A stretch of 64,000 nucleotides of DNA from Hyphomicrobiaceae bacterium. GTDB taxonomy: Bacteria; Pseudomonadota; Alphaproteobacteria; Rhizobiales; Hyphomicrobiaceae. The stretch is from positions 248,001 to 312,000 of the forward strand of contig JALHOW010000006.1 in assembly GCA_022842785.1 (NCBI GenBank), in the 5' to 3' direction. The translations under genes were made by a program, and so were the position numbers. This document shows positions 56,819-64,000 of this stretch, piece after piece. How positions within the stretch are numbered: position 1 is the first letter of the stretch; the number at the start of each line of letters is the position of its first letter. The notes below the pieces were generated by a model. The model worked only from the letters and a program-made list of their open reading frames with translations, ran no database searches and was not told the origin of the DNA.

Positions 56819-57886
56819 ATGCCCCGTATTTCGCTTCGCCAATTGCTGGATCACGCTGCCGAGCACAGCTACGGCGTCCCCGCCTTCAACATCAACAATA
56901 TGGAGCAGGCGCTCGCCATCATGGAGGCGGCGAATGCGGTCGACGCGCCGGTGATCATTCAGGCGAGCCGGGGCGCGCGATCGTATGCGAACGACATCAT
57001 GCTGCGGCATATGATGGACGCGGTCACCGAGATCTACCCGCATATCCCCGTCTGCGTGCATCTCGATCACGGCAACGAGCCAACAACGTGCATGACGGCG
57101 ATCCAGGCCGGGTTCACGTCCGTGATGATGGACGGATCGCTTAAGGCAGACGGCAAGAGCCCTGCCGATTGGGACTACAACGTCGGTGTCACTAGGGCGG
57201 TGTCTGAAATGGCCCATCTCGGCGGCATTTCCGTAGAGGGCGAGCTTGGCGTGCTCGGCTCTCTCGAGACCGGCACGGGCGACAAGGAGGACGGCCATGG
57301 TGCCGAGGGCAAGCTCAGCCACGACCAGCTGCTGACGAACCCGGACGAGGCGGTGAAGTTCGTCAAGGAGACGAAGGTGGATGCGCTCGCCATCGCCATG
57401 GGGACGAGCCACGGCGCCTACAAGTTCAGCCGCAAGCCCGATGGTGATATCCTGGCGATGCATGTGATCGAGGAGATCCATCGCAAGCTGCCGAGCATGC
57501 ATTTGGTCATGCATGGCTCCTCGTCAGTGCCGCAAGAGCTGCAGGAGATCATCAACAAGTACGGTGGGAAGATGCCGCAGACGTGGGGCGTGCCCGTTTC
57601 CGAGATCCAGCGCGGCATCAAGAACGGCGTGCGCAAGATCAATATCGACACTGACAATCGCATGGCGATGACGGGGCAGATCCGTCGGGTGTTCCATGAA
57701 GCGCCAGGCGAGTTCGATCCACGCAAGTATCTGAAGCCGGCGATGGAGGCGATGACCAAGCTGTGCAAGCAGCGCCTGGAGGAGTTCAACACGGCAGGGC
57801 AGGCGTCGAAGATCAAGAAGGTGCTGACGCTTGCCGAGATGGCCAAGCGCTACGCAAGTGGCGAGCTCGATCCGAAGTTCGCCTGA
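56819..57886 (+). CDS. Class II fructose-bisphosphate aldolase, Calvin-cycle type
   Basis: 355 residues. Zinc ligands and substrate residues appear in [50 protein letters not shown] and [11 protein letters not shown]. Its length and sequence are those of the CbbA/FbaA form of autotrophs and rhizobia. It interconverts fructose-1,6-bisphosphate with two triose phosphates, and sedoheptulose bisphosphate in the Calvin cycle. No other Calvin-cycle gene is in the window, so a general glycolytic and gluconeogenic role is likely. Confidence 0.94.
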   Translation: MPRISLRQLLDHAAEHSYGVPAFNINNMEQALAIMEAANAVDAPVIIQASRGARSYANDIMLRHMMDAVTEIYPHIPVCVHLDHGNEPTTCMTAIQAGFTSVMMDGSLKADGKSPADWDYNVGVTRAVSEMAHLGGISVEGELGVLGSLETGTGDKEDGHGAEGKLSHDQLLTNPDEAVKFVKETKVDALAIAMGTSHGAYKFSRKPDGDILAMHVIEEIHRKLPSMHLVMHGSSSVPQELQEIINKYGGKMPQTWGVPVSEIQRGIKNGVRKINIDTDNRMAMTGQIRRVFHEAPGEFDPRKYLKPAMEAMTKLCKQRLEEFNTAGQASKIKKVLTLAEMAKRYASGELDPKFA

Positions 57887-57998
57887 TGCCGGCGAAGGCC
57901 GGCCGAGGGGGCGCCGCCGGGCAGGCCCGACCGCAAGAAGGCACCAAGGTGCAGCGGTCGCGTCTCTGCATCCCCGCCCGTCCGATCTGCCTGATTTC

Positions 57999-58018
57999 TA
58001 GGCGACGAGCCTATTTTT
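57999..58018 (+). terminator. Terminator of the aldolase gene
   Basis: TAGGC-GACGA-GCCTA followed by TTTTT, about 110 bases after the aldolase stop and before the glnB promoter. The stem is only five pairs. Confidence 0.5.
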
Positions 58019-58111
58019 CGGGCCGGACATGCTCTAAGTTCCCGCCTTAAAATCCGGCACTGATAGGCTAACGTGCGGGGCAATCGAGGCATTCGGCTCC
58101 GTGATCTGTTC

Positions 58112-58127
58112 TGGCACGTCGCATGCT
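58112..58127 (+). promoter_or_regulatory. Sigma-54 (RpoN) promoter of glnBA
   Basis: TGGCACGTCGCATGCT has the invariant GG (58113-58114) and GC (58125-58126) exactly ten bases apart, and seven of seven bases of the -24 element TGGCACG. The expected start site is near 58138, 50 bases before glnB. Such promoters need RpoN, encoded at 8533, and an activator such as NtrC. I did not find a clear NtrC site upstream. Confidence 0.78.
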
Positions 58128-58130
58128 TAG

Positions 58131-58526
<396 letters not shown>

Positions 58527-58624
58527 AGTCCTCACCAGATTCGGTCCTCGAAGGCTCCGATGCCGCGAGGACCGCTCTTCCCACCCTTTGACAACTCGCC
58601 AATCACAAACTGGGGAAACTAAGC

Positions 58625-60037
58625 ATGTCCAAGACCGCTGCTGACGTGATCAAGATGATCAAGGACAAGGACGTCAAATTCCTTGATCTGCGGTTCACTG
58701 ACACCAAAGGCAAGATGCAGCACGTGACCGCCGACGCCTCCTGCGTCGACGACGCCATGTTCGCCGACGGCTACGCCTTCGACGGTTCGTCGATCGCCGG
58801 CTGGAAAGGCATCGAGGCATCGGACATGACTCTGATGCTCGATCCGTCTTCGGCGCATATGGATCCCTTCTTCGCGCAGAGCACGATGGCGATCTTCTGC
58901 GACGTCATCGAGCCCTCGACCGGCGAGCTCTACGAGCGCGATCCGCGCGGCATCGCCAAGAAGGCCGAAGCCTACATGAAGAGCCTCGGCATCGGCGACG
59001 CGATCTACTTCGGCCCGGAGGCCGAGTTCTTCATCTTCGACGACGTCCGCTTCTCGTCGGATCCGTACAACACGGGCTTCGTCCTCGACGGCAGCGAGCT
59101 GCCGACGAACACGGGCACGAAGTACGAGACCGGCAACCTCGGCCACCGTCCGCGCACCAAAGGCGGCTACTTCCCGGTGCCGCCGATCGACAGCGCGCAG
59201 GACATGCGCTCCGAGATGCTGTCGGTGATGGCGGAGATGGGCGTCGTCGTCGAGAAGCACCACCACGAGGTTGCTTCCGCTCAGCACGAGCTCGGCATCA
59301 AGTTCGGCCCGATGATCACGATGGCCGACCACATGCAGATCTACAAGTACGTCATCCATCAGGTCGCGCAGGCCTACGGCAAGACCGCGACGTTCATGCC
59401 GAAGCCCGTATACGGCGACAACGGCTCGGGCATGCACTGCCACCAGTCGATCTGGAACAAGGGCGAGCCGACGTTCGCCGGCAACAAGTACGCCGACCTC
59501 TCGGACGCCTGCCTCAGCTACATCGCTGGTATCCTGAAGCACGCGAAGTCGATCAACGCCTTCACGAACCCCTCGACCAACTCCTACAAGCGTCTGGTCC
59601 CGGGCTACGAGGCGCCGGTGCTGCTCGCCTACTCGGCGCGCAACCGTTCGGCTTCCTGCCGCATCCCGCACGTGACGAGCCCGAAGGCGAAGCGCATCGA
59701 GGTCCGCTTCCCGGATCCGGCTGCGAACCCTTACCTCGCGTTCGCTGCGATGCTCATGGCTGGTCTGGATGGCATCCAGAACAAACTGCACCCCGGCGAT
59801 GCCATGGACAAGAACCTCTACGACCTGCCGCCGGCCGAACTCGCCAAGATCCCGACCGTCTGCGGCTCGCTGCGTGAAGCGCTTTCGAGCCTGGATGCCG
59901 ATCGCGGCTACCTCAAGATGGGCGGCGTGTTCACCGACGACATGATCGACGCCTACATCGAGCTCAAGATGGCCGAGGTCGAGCGCATGGAAATGACGCC
60001 GCACCCGGTCGAGTTCGACATGTACTACTCGGTCTAA
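58625..60037 (+). CDS. glnA: Glutamine synthetase type I
   Basis: 470 residues. Family signatures [36 protein letters not shown] (ATP site) and the adenylylation site NLYDLPP with Tyr399. It makes glutamine from glutamate, ammonia and ATP as a dodecamer. The Tyr399 loop and the presence of glnE at 18392 mean activity is set by adenylylation. GGGGAAACT lies upstream of the ATG. Codons are almost purely GC-ending, as expected of a highly expressed gene. A structured 3' UTR and terminator follow. Confidence 0.98.
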   Translation: MSKTAADVIKMIKDKDVKFLDLRFTDTKGKMQHVTADASCVDDAMFADGYAFDGSSIAGWKGIEASDMTLMLDPSSAHMDPFFAQSTMAIFCDVIEPSTGELYERDPRGIAKKAEAYMKSLGIGDAIYFGPEAEFFIFDDVRFSSDPYNTGFVLDGSELPTNTGTKYETGNLGHRPRTKGGYFPVPPIDSAQDMRSEMLSVMAEMGVVVEKHHHEVASAQHELGIKFGPMITMADHMQIYKYVIHQVAQAYGKTATFMPKPVYGDNGSGMHCHQSIWNKGEPTFAGNKYADLSDACLSYIAGILKHAKSINAFTNPSTNSYKRLVPGYEAPVLLAYSARNRSASCRIPHVTSPKAKRIEVRFPDPAANPYLAFAAMLMAGLDGIQNKLHPGDAMDKNLYDLPPAELAKIPTVCGSLREALSSLDADRGYLKMGGVFTDDMIDAYIELKMAEVERMEMTPHPVEFDMYYSV

Positions 60038-60110
60038 GGCCTGCTCGATCTCGATGTGCGCACAAATCCGCGCGTCGAGATCACAAGTCGGTCTCTCAGG
60101 AAATCACTCA

Positions 60111-60173
60111 GAGCACGTCCGCCCGGATGTGCTCGCGAGGCGCTCGGGGGGAGACCCGGAAACGGGTTCCGAG
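60111..60173 (+). ncRNA. Structured 3' UTR of glnA, two hairpins
   Basis: GAGCACGTCC (60111-60120) pairs with GGATGTGCTC (60125-60134) around a four-base loop. CTCGG (60143-60147) and CCGAG (60169-60173) enclose ACCCG-GAAA-CGGGT (60154-60167), a stem capped by a GNRA tetraloop. Directly after comes the terminator at 60176. The order gives a compact RNA of about 100 bases that could be a stable 3' end or a small RNA released from the glnA mRNA. Inference from base pairing only. Confidence 0.45.
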
Positions 60174-60175
60174 GG

Positions 60176-60208
60176 GGGCCGGACCGTCAGGTCCGGCCCA
60201 TTTTCTTT
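60176..60208 (+). terminator. Rho-independent terminator of glnA
   Basis: GGGCCGGACC (60176-60185), loop GTCA, GGTCCGGCCC (60190-60199) and then ATTTTCTTT. A perfect ten-pair stem with a T-rich tail, about 140 bases after the glnA stop. Confidence 0.88.
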
Positions 60209-60424
60209 GCGCCGTCCTTCGCTCGAGGCGGGTCGCCCGCCGTGTGACGTGTGCCTCGGCTACCGAATTCGCCAGAGCCGTCGCAGAGATCTACGCCACA
60301 GCGCAGGGCCGCGACATTTTTTTGCCGATGCTTCCTCGATTTGGACCGGATGGATGTTTGCCCTTGGGCGAGCGACCTGTTACAAGGCCGGCGGCTCGCG
60401 GGCGCATGTCGCTTCGCGGCCTGC

Positions 60425-60499
60425 GCTCCCTTCGTCTATCGGTTAGGACGTCAGATTTTCAATCTGAAAAGACGGGTTCGACTCCCGTAGGGAGCGCCA
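60425..60499 (+). tRNA. tRNA-Glu (anticodon TTC)
   Basis: Complete cloverleaf: acceptor GCTCCCT/AGGGAGC, D arm starting TCGTCTATCGGTTAGGAC, anticodon arm TCAGA-TTTTCAA-TCTGA, T arm ACGGG-TTCGACT-CCCGT, discriminator G and encoded CCA at 60497-60499. The anticodon is TTC. Its 3' end adjoins an integrase gene, so it is the likely attachment site of the element to its right. Confidence 0.97.
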
Positions 60500-60503
60500 T
60501 GAT

Positions 60504-61754
60504 TTATAAGGATAATTTTTCCTTTCTGGCGCCAAGTCGACTCTTCCGCCCCCCCTTCAAGTCGACTCTTGACTTCGTTTCGTTCGCTTCAACCCACTCT
60601 CGACGCTTCGCCGCCGCCGCACTTCGCTGGCGATCAGTGCGCTTTACGTAGAGCCGAGCGGCCTGCGGCGTCTTATGCCCGGACAACGCCATTACGCCTT
60701 GCTCGGCGAGCTCGGCATCGCCGAGTTCCGTCATGCCACCGTGCCTGCAAGCGTCGAGCGTTACATGGGTGCCGAGCTTCGCGTGCTCGCGTGCCTCGCG
60801 GACTTTTGCCTGGGCATAGACCATCGCATACGGCCTTGACGGCCCACGTGAACCCTTCGTGACGACGATCGGGACGCCGAGGTGAGGAAGCTCCGCCAGG
60901 TACGCTTCTAACTCTGGATAGAGTTTGCGTCCCTCGATCTCGAGAGGTTGAAGGACGATTTGCCCCGTCTTGTGATGCAGAATCCGAACGTGCTTGGGAT
61001 GTTTGGGCGGGCGATAATCCGGCCATGTGATCTTGCCTGCCAATACATTCTCCGGCCGCTGCAGCCACTCGAAACAGATCAGCGCAGCAGCTCCCAGGTG
61101 AGGTTCGCCAATGTCTCGTAACGCCTGAGCGAGGGCGTAGGCTTCGGCGCGCGTTGCTGCCGATTTTGTCTGGCTGCCAGTGATCTTCAGAACTCCTTCG
61201 AAGGGGTTCTCCATAGGAACGACGTTTGGATATAGCCGACGGACAATCTTCCAGGCTCGGCGTGCAATATCGATCGACAAGTTGGCCTGGCGCACTCGCT
61301 TTCCGCGCGGCCCAGTCTGCAGTGCCGCATACATCTTGTCCGCGGCGCGCGCCGATATCGATGGAACGGGAAGCTCACCAATCGTTCCGCCAGTCTTGGT
61401 CGGAAGATTCTCAATGCGGGCCAAGGCCCGCAAGTATTCCGGTCGGCTTCTCTCGCTGACGCGTTCGAACGCGGCTGACTTGCGATAGCGCTCGAATAGC
61501 CACACAACAGTGCCGAAGCGCGGGCTCAGATCTAGATCTCGGACGGCGCTTCGCCCGGTCCGCCACGAGTCGTAGTGTGCATTCAGAAGGTTCGCGCGTT
61601 CGACTGCCGCCGCGTAGTCCGTGCCCAATACCTCGCTAAAAATGGAGAAGCCTGCGGCACGGTCCTTAGCCCGGACCCGCCAGTAGTATGCAACACTGCC
61701 ATCGTTGAGGCGTCGCTCGACCATGTATCGGGGCCAACCAAGTGGCCGTCTCAC
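60504..61754 (-). CDS. Tyrosine recombinase (integrase) at tRNA-Glu
   Basis: 416 residues if translation begins at the GTG at 61754, which overlaps the excisionase-like stop as GTGA; an ATG at 61724 is an alternative. The C-terminal catalytic domain has the first Arg in ICFEWLQRPENVLAGKITW, then LDACRHGGMTEL (second Arg, with Asp replacing the usual His of HxxR), LSGHKTPQAARLYVKR (third His and nucleophilic Tyr). This variant set is typical of integrases of rhizobial elements. It points toward the tRNA gene, its stop four bases from the CCA end, as usual for tRNA-targeting elements. Confidence 0.9.
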   Translation of the reverse strand: MRRPLGWPRYMVERRLNDGSVAYYWRVRAKDRAAGFSIFSEVLGTDYAAAVERANLLNAHYDSWRTGRSAVRDLDLSPRFGTVVWLFERYRKSAAFERVSERSRPEYLRALARIENLPTKTGGTIGELPVPSISARAADKMYAALQTGPRGKRVRQANLSIDIARRAWKIVRRLYPNVVPMENPFEGVLKITGSQTKSAATRAEAYALAQALRDIGEPHLGAAALICFEWLQRPENVLAGKITWPDYRPPKHPKHVRILHHKTGQIVLQPLEIEGRKLYPELEAYLAELPHLGVPIVVTKGSRGPSRPYAMVYAQAKVREAREHAKLGTHVTLDACRHGGMTELGDAELAEQGVMALSGHKTPQAARLYVKRTDRQRSAAAAKRREWVEANETKSRVDLKGGRKSRLGARKEKLSL

Positions 61755-61987
61755 AGGACGTCTGCTGCGTCCTGGAGCTTGCCCGACGCCAGCCGGTCGA
61801 TTGCCAGATCCAGATCTTCCTTCAACCATCGCTCCCCCTTCCCTGGAAGCTTGACGGGCCGAGGCCATAGATTACCAACGGCGCGACGGAACGAATAGGG
61901 CGAACGCTCGCCGCAGTACGCCGCGGCAGTGCGTGCAGTCATGAGGCGTGGCCATCGGTCCTTGGACTCTATGATGCCTCGGGTCAT
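61751..61987 (-). CDS. Excisionase/AlpA-like DNA-binding protein
   Basis: 78 residues from ATG 61987. LMTARTAAAYCGERSPYSFR is a winged-helix/MerR-like helix-turn-helix start, followed by the K-x-x-G-x-G-x-R-W-x-x-x-D-L-D-x-A-I-D pattern (GERWLKEDLDLAIDRL) seen in small DNA-binding proteins that precede rhizobial integrase genes. The frame is open upstream to 62212, but that part overlaps the MFS gene and looks non-coding. It would act as a directionality factor and is coupled to the integrase by a GTGA overlap. Confidence 0.72.
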   Translation of the reverse strand: MTRGIIESKDRWPRLMTARTAAAYCGERSPYSFRRAVGNLWPRPVKLPGKGERWLKEDLDLAIDRLASGKLQDAADVL

Positions 61988-62003
61988 GATGGACCTATCC
62001 AGC

Positions 62004-63734
62004 TTATCGGTCCATCGCTTCGGCTTCAGGAAAAACAAGAATGGCTGTGTTTCGTAACGGCGCATTGCCCGACGGCGAAATTGCAATGTGCCGAAGAGCG
62101 TCCATGCTCTGGACGCGCCATGTTTGTCGCTGACCATCCAGTTGGAGAGGCTTCTGCTGGAGGGCACCAGTAGTAGATGGCTCATGCAGGACGACAGCAA
62201 GAGATGCTGCAATCGATATCGCTCCTGCAGATGCGCTCCATGCCGCTAATCGCCAAGCACTTGCCTGGCGAAGCGCGTGATCGTGGTGTGCGCTCCACGT
62301 TTGCCGAGCACGAAAATACGGAACGGCTCTAGCGGCAGTGATACCGAGCACCGCGGCTACGCCGTGAATTGGATGTGCGCGTAGCCGAACAACCATAGCA
62401 CGTTGCTCGGGTCGGAGAAACCACGCAAGCGCGGTTGCTTGTAGCGCGAGGTTGATCCCGAGCGCTGTCTGATAGGCGGCGGGTGGATGTCTCCCCACCT
62501 CGTTTGGCCAGAGATCCACGACGACGCCGATTCCAACCTGCGCGGCGAAGGCACCGCCGATATGGAGGAGATTGAGCGCGCCATTGGCGCGACCGGATGC
62601 CGACTTGGGGAACAAGTCAGATAGGATGGCAAAACTCAAAACTGTGCCGGCTCCCATGCCGGCGATCGCGATCCACGGAAGCCAAGTCGGGATCGGCCAG
62701 CGCAGAACTAATGCGAGCTGCGCAAGCAATGCAAGCTTAGCGACAAATGCGAGGGTCGCCGAAAGCGGGACGCCGCATCTGCGAAGCCGATCGCCGAAAG
62801 TGCCGAGGATCAGCGCGAATGCACTCAGCGCAATCGCCATAAACAGCAGATGCATGACTACGTCTTGGCGCGGCAGCCCCTCGACATCGGTAAGCCACGG
62901 TCCGGCCCATAGGCCCTGCAATGCCCAAGCCGAGCCGATGGTCGTCGCCGAGAGGGGCGCGAGACGCCAGAAACGCGCGTCCCGATAGATCGCTCGGATG
63001 CTCATACCGGAAGCGGTGGACTCACCTCGTTCGAGCCTTGGACGTTCCGGCACGAAAACTAGGATAAGCAGTGCCGCTATGGCCGATAGAAGCGCCAGAA
63101 GCATGAACAATCCGCGCCATCCTATAGATGCGATCAGTATCTCGGCAGGTGCGGTCGCTGTGACGGCGCCCAAAGTCCCGAAGGCAATGAGCCAACCATT
63201 GGCCAGTGCGATCCGATCGGCAGGGGACCAAAGCACGAGTGCTTTTAGGCCAGCCATCAGCGCACCAGCCACGCCGAGACCGATCAGGGCTCTCCCGAGG
63301 ATCAGGCCGAGGAGATCTTGCGCGCAGGCAAAGACGGCGGCGCCGATCGCTGCGATCAAGAGTAGAGTGGCTTGCACGCGGCGTGGCCCGAAGCGATCGA
63401 GCCATGAGCCGAGCGGAAGTTGAACCGCGCCAAAGGTTAGGAACAGAATGGCGGTGAGGATGCCGAGATCAGCGGCAGAGAGCCCAAACTCGCTGACGAG
63501 CGGACCGGAGATCAGCGCATTGATGGTGCGGAAGACGTAGCTGAGAAAATAGCCTGCGGCGAACGGCAGCAGGACGGTCGCGATGAGACGCCAAGTTCGA
63601 TCGTCATTGATTAGCTTCGCTTCTGACTCGAAAGGCTTGCTCAGAATGCGCGGCAATTCGCCGTCTGGATCAGCGGCGAGGCCATAGGAGGGCGAAAGGT
63701 ACGACGTGTGCGCCGATGAGATCACCATAGTCAT
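62004..63734 (-). CDS. MFS transporter with unusual C-terminal extension
   Basis: 576 residues. About 12 transmembrane helices fill residues 48 to about 430, with the MFS loop motif GSWLDRFGPRR between helices 2 and 3 and an RALIGLGVAGALMAG helix 4. The substrate is unknown. After helix 12 (ALGINLALQATALAWFL) there are a further ~145 residues of Arg/Ala/His-rich sequence that do not look like a normal MFS tail and end 17 bases before the excisionase-like gene. The tail may be read-through into the end of the integrated element. It starts six bases after the thioesterase stop, so the two form an operon. Confidence 0.8.
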   Translation of the reverse strand: MTMVISSAHTSYLSPSYGLAADPDGELPRILSKPFESEAKLINDDRTWRLIATVLLPFAAGYFLSYVFRTINALISGPLVSEFGLSAADLGILTAILFLTFGAVQLPLGSWLDRFGPRRVQATLLLIAAIGAAVFACAQDLLGLILGRALIGLGVAGALMAGLKALVLWSPADRIALANGWLIAFGTLGAVTATAPAEILIASIGWRGLFMLLALLSAIAALLILVFVPERPRLERGESTASGMSIRAIYRDARFWRLAPLSATTIGSAWALQGLWAGPWLTDVEGLPRQDVVMHLLFMAIALSAFALILGTFGDRLRRCGVPLSATLAFVAKLALLAQLALVLRWPIPTWLPWIAIAGMGAGTVLSFAILSDLFPKSASGRANGALNLLHIGGAFAAQVGIGVVVDLWPNEVGRHPPAAYQTALGINLALQATALAWFLRPEQRAMVVRLRAHPIHGVAAVLGITAARAVPYFRARQTWSAHHDHALRQASAWRLAAWSASAGAISIAASLAVVLHEPSTTGALQQKPLQLDGQRQTWRVQSMDALRHIAISPSGNAPLRNTAILVFPEAEAMDR

Positions 63735-63740
63735 GCGGAG

Positions 63741-64000
63741 CTACACCTCTCGTCCCGGCCATGGAGTGCAGAATGCCTCGAGCGCTCGTGATGTTTCCGG
63801 AGGCAGAGGCGCCGCGCGGCGCGTCGTACGATTCATGAGCACGACGGTAGATCTGGCACTGGCGGCGCAGCGCTCATCGACGAACAACGCCTGGGTTATG
63901 ACCAGCGAGGTGCGGCCAACATGCGCACATCGCGAACCGATGACGACGCTGCCCGGCCATCGCATTTCGCCGAGAAAGTCGATCTCGAGTCGTGCGATGA
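63741..64000 (-). CDS. 4HBT-family acyl-CoA thioesterase, truncated by window edge
   Basis: The C-terminal 85 residues are in the window; the start lies beyond 64000. IARLEIDFLGEMRWPGSVVI is the central strand of the hot-dog fold typical of YbgC/4-hydroxybenzoyl-CoA thioesterase-like proteins, followed by GRTSLVITQALFVDERCAAS and STVVLMNRTTRRAAPLP. The catalytic Asp of the family is N-terminal and not visible. The gene is followed at once by the MFS gene. Confidence 0.8.
   Translation of the reverse strand, partial: IARLEIDFLGEMRWPGSVVIGSRCAHVGRTSLVITQALFVDERCAASARSTVVLMNRTTRRAAPLPPETSRALEAFCTPWPGREV

Noticed and set aside
57939-57957. GGCACC-AA-GGTGC as a possible NtrC site for glnB
   Set aside because: The half-site spacing is two bases and not the five expected for NtrC, and it lies about 170 bases upstream next to the aldolase gene.
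58619-60004. A 461-codon minus-strand frame
   Set aside because: Exactly opposite glnA; produced by its extreme GC-ending codon use.

Overview
The window is GC-rich and its conserved genes are typical of an alphaproteobacterium of the order Hyphomicrobiales (Rhizobiales); a Hyphomicrobium-like relative is plausible but the genus cannot be fixed from the sequence alone. Supporting signs are the fused LptC/LptA protein followed by lptB and rpoN, an hrcA-grpE-dnaK-dnaJ run, small YdcH and DUF1127 proteins, a SorAB-type sulfite dehydrogenase, and the glnB-glnA pair behind a sigma-54 promoter.

Left end (1-8.3 kb): accessory, gene-poor DNA. It holds one 5'-truncated unknown ORF, a decayed serine recombinase (2037-2450), a very large and visibly lower-GC gene on the minus strand (2685-7430), a decayed ArdC-like antirestriction fragment (7798-8006), and a tRNA-Lys(TTT) at 8250-8324. 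The large gene encodes a single 1581-residue protein that joins a GT-B (GT4-like) glycosyltransferase with an intact EX7E motif to a complete Ski2-like DExH helicase and a ~580-residue C-terminal region I do not recognise. This is the most unusual object in the window and a candidate undescribed, possibly defence-related, system.

8.5-25 kb: chromosomal core on the minus strand. It contains LPS export genes (lptCA, lptB) with rpoN, an RNase D-type exonuclease, a HAD hydrolase, then an ECF sigma factor / membrane anti-sigma / periplasmic metal-sensor-like / EF-hand cluster, glnE, an OmpR-type two-component pair and a DegP protease. 25-31 kb on the plus strand: a secreted trypsin-like protease, a TPR protein, an FMN reductase with pyrF, a DUF4242 protein, selD and a lower-GC SEC-C/Cys-His protein.

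31-43 kb: hrcA-grpE-dnaK-dnaJ with a striking branched RNA-like structure between dnaK and dnaJ, a pirin, an L,D-transpeptidase, a thiolase, a PRC-barrel protein and a one-Cys Bcp peroxiredoxin. 43-57 kb: a giant AsmA/YhdP-like protein, a divergent GlxA regulator / methyltransferase pair, DUF1127, tyrS/anmK, sorAB and a 750-residue TPR protein. 57-60 kb: class II aldolase, then glnB-glnA with a structured 3' UTR.

Right end (60.4-64 kb): tRNA-Glu(TTC) immediately followed by a convergent tyrosine integrase and excisionase-like gene (an integrated element), then an MFS transporter with an odd C-terminal tail and a truncated thioesterase. Nitrogen control genes are spread over the window (rpoN, glnE, glnB, glnA): RpoN would drive glnBA, PII (GlnB) has the Tyr51 target, and GlnE would act on Tyr399 of GlnA.
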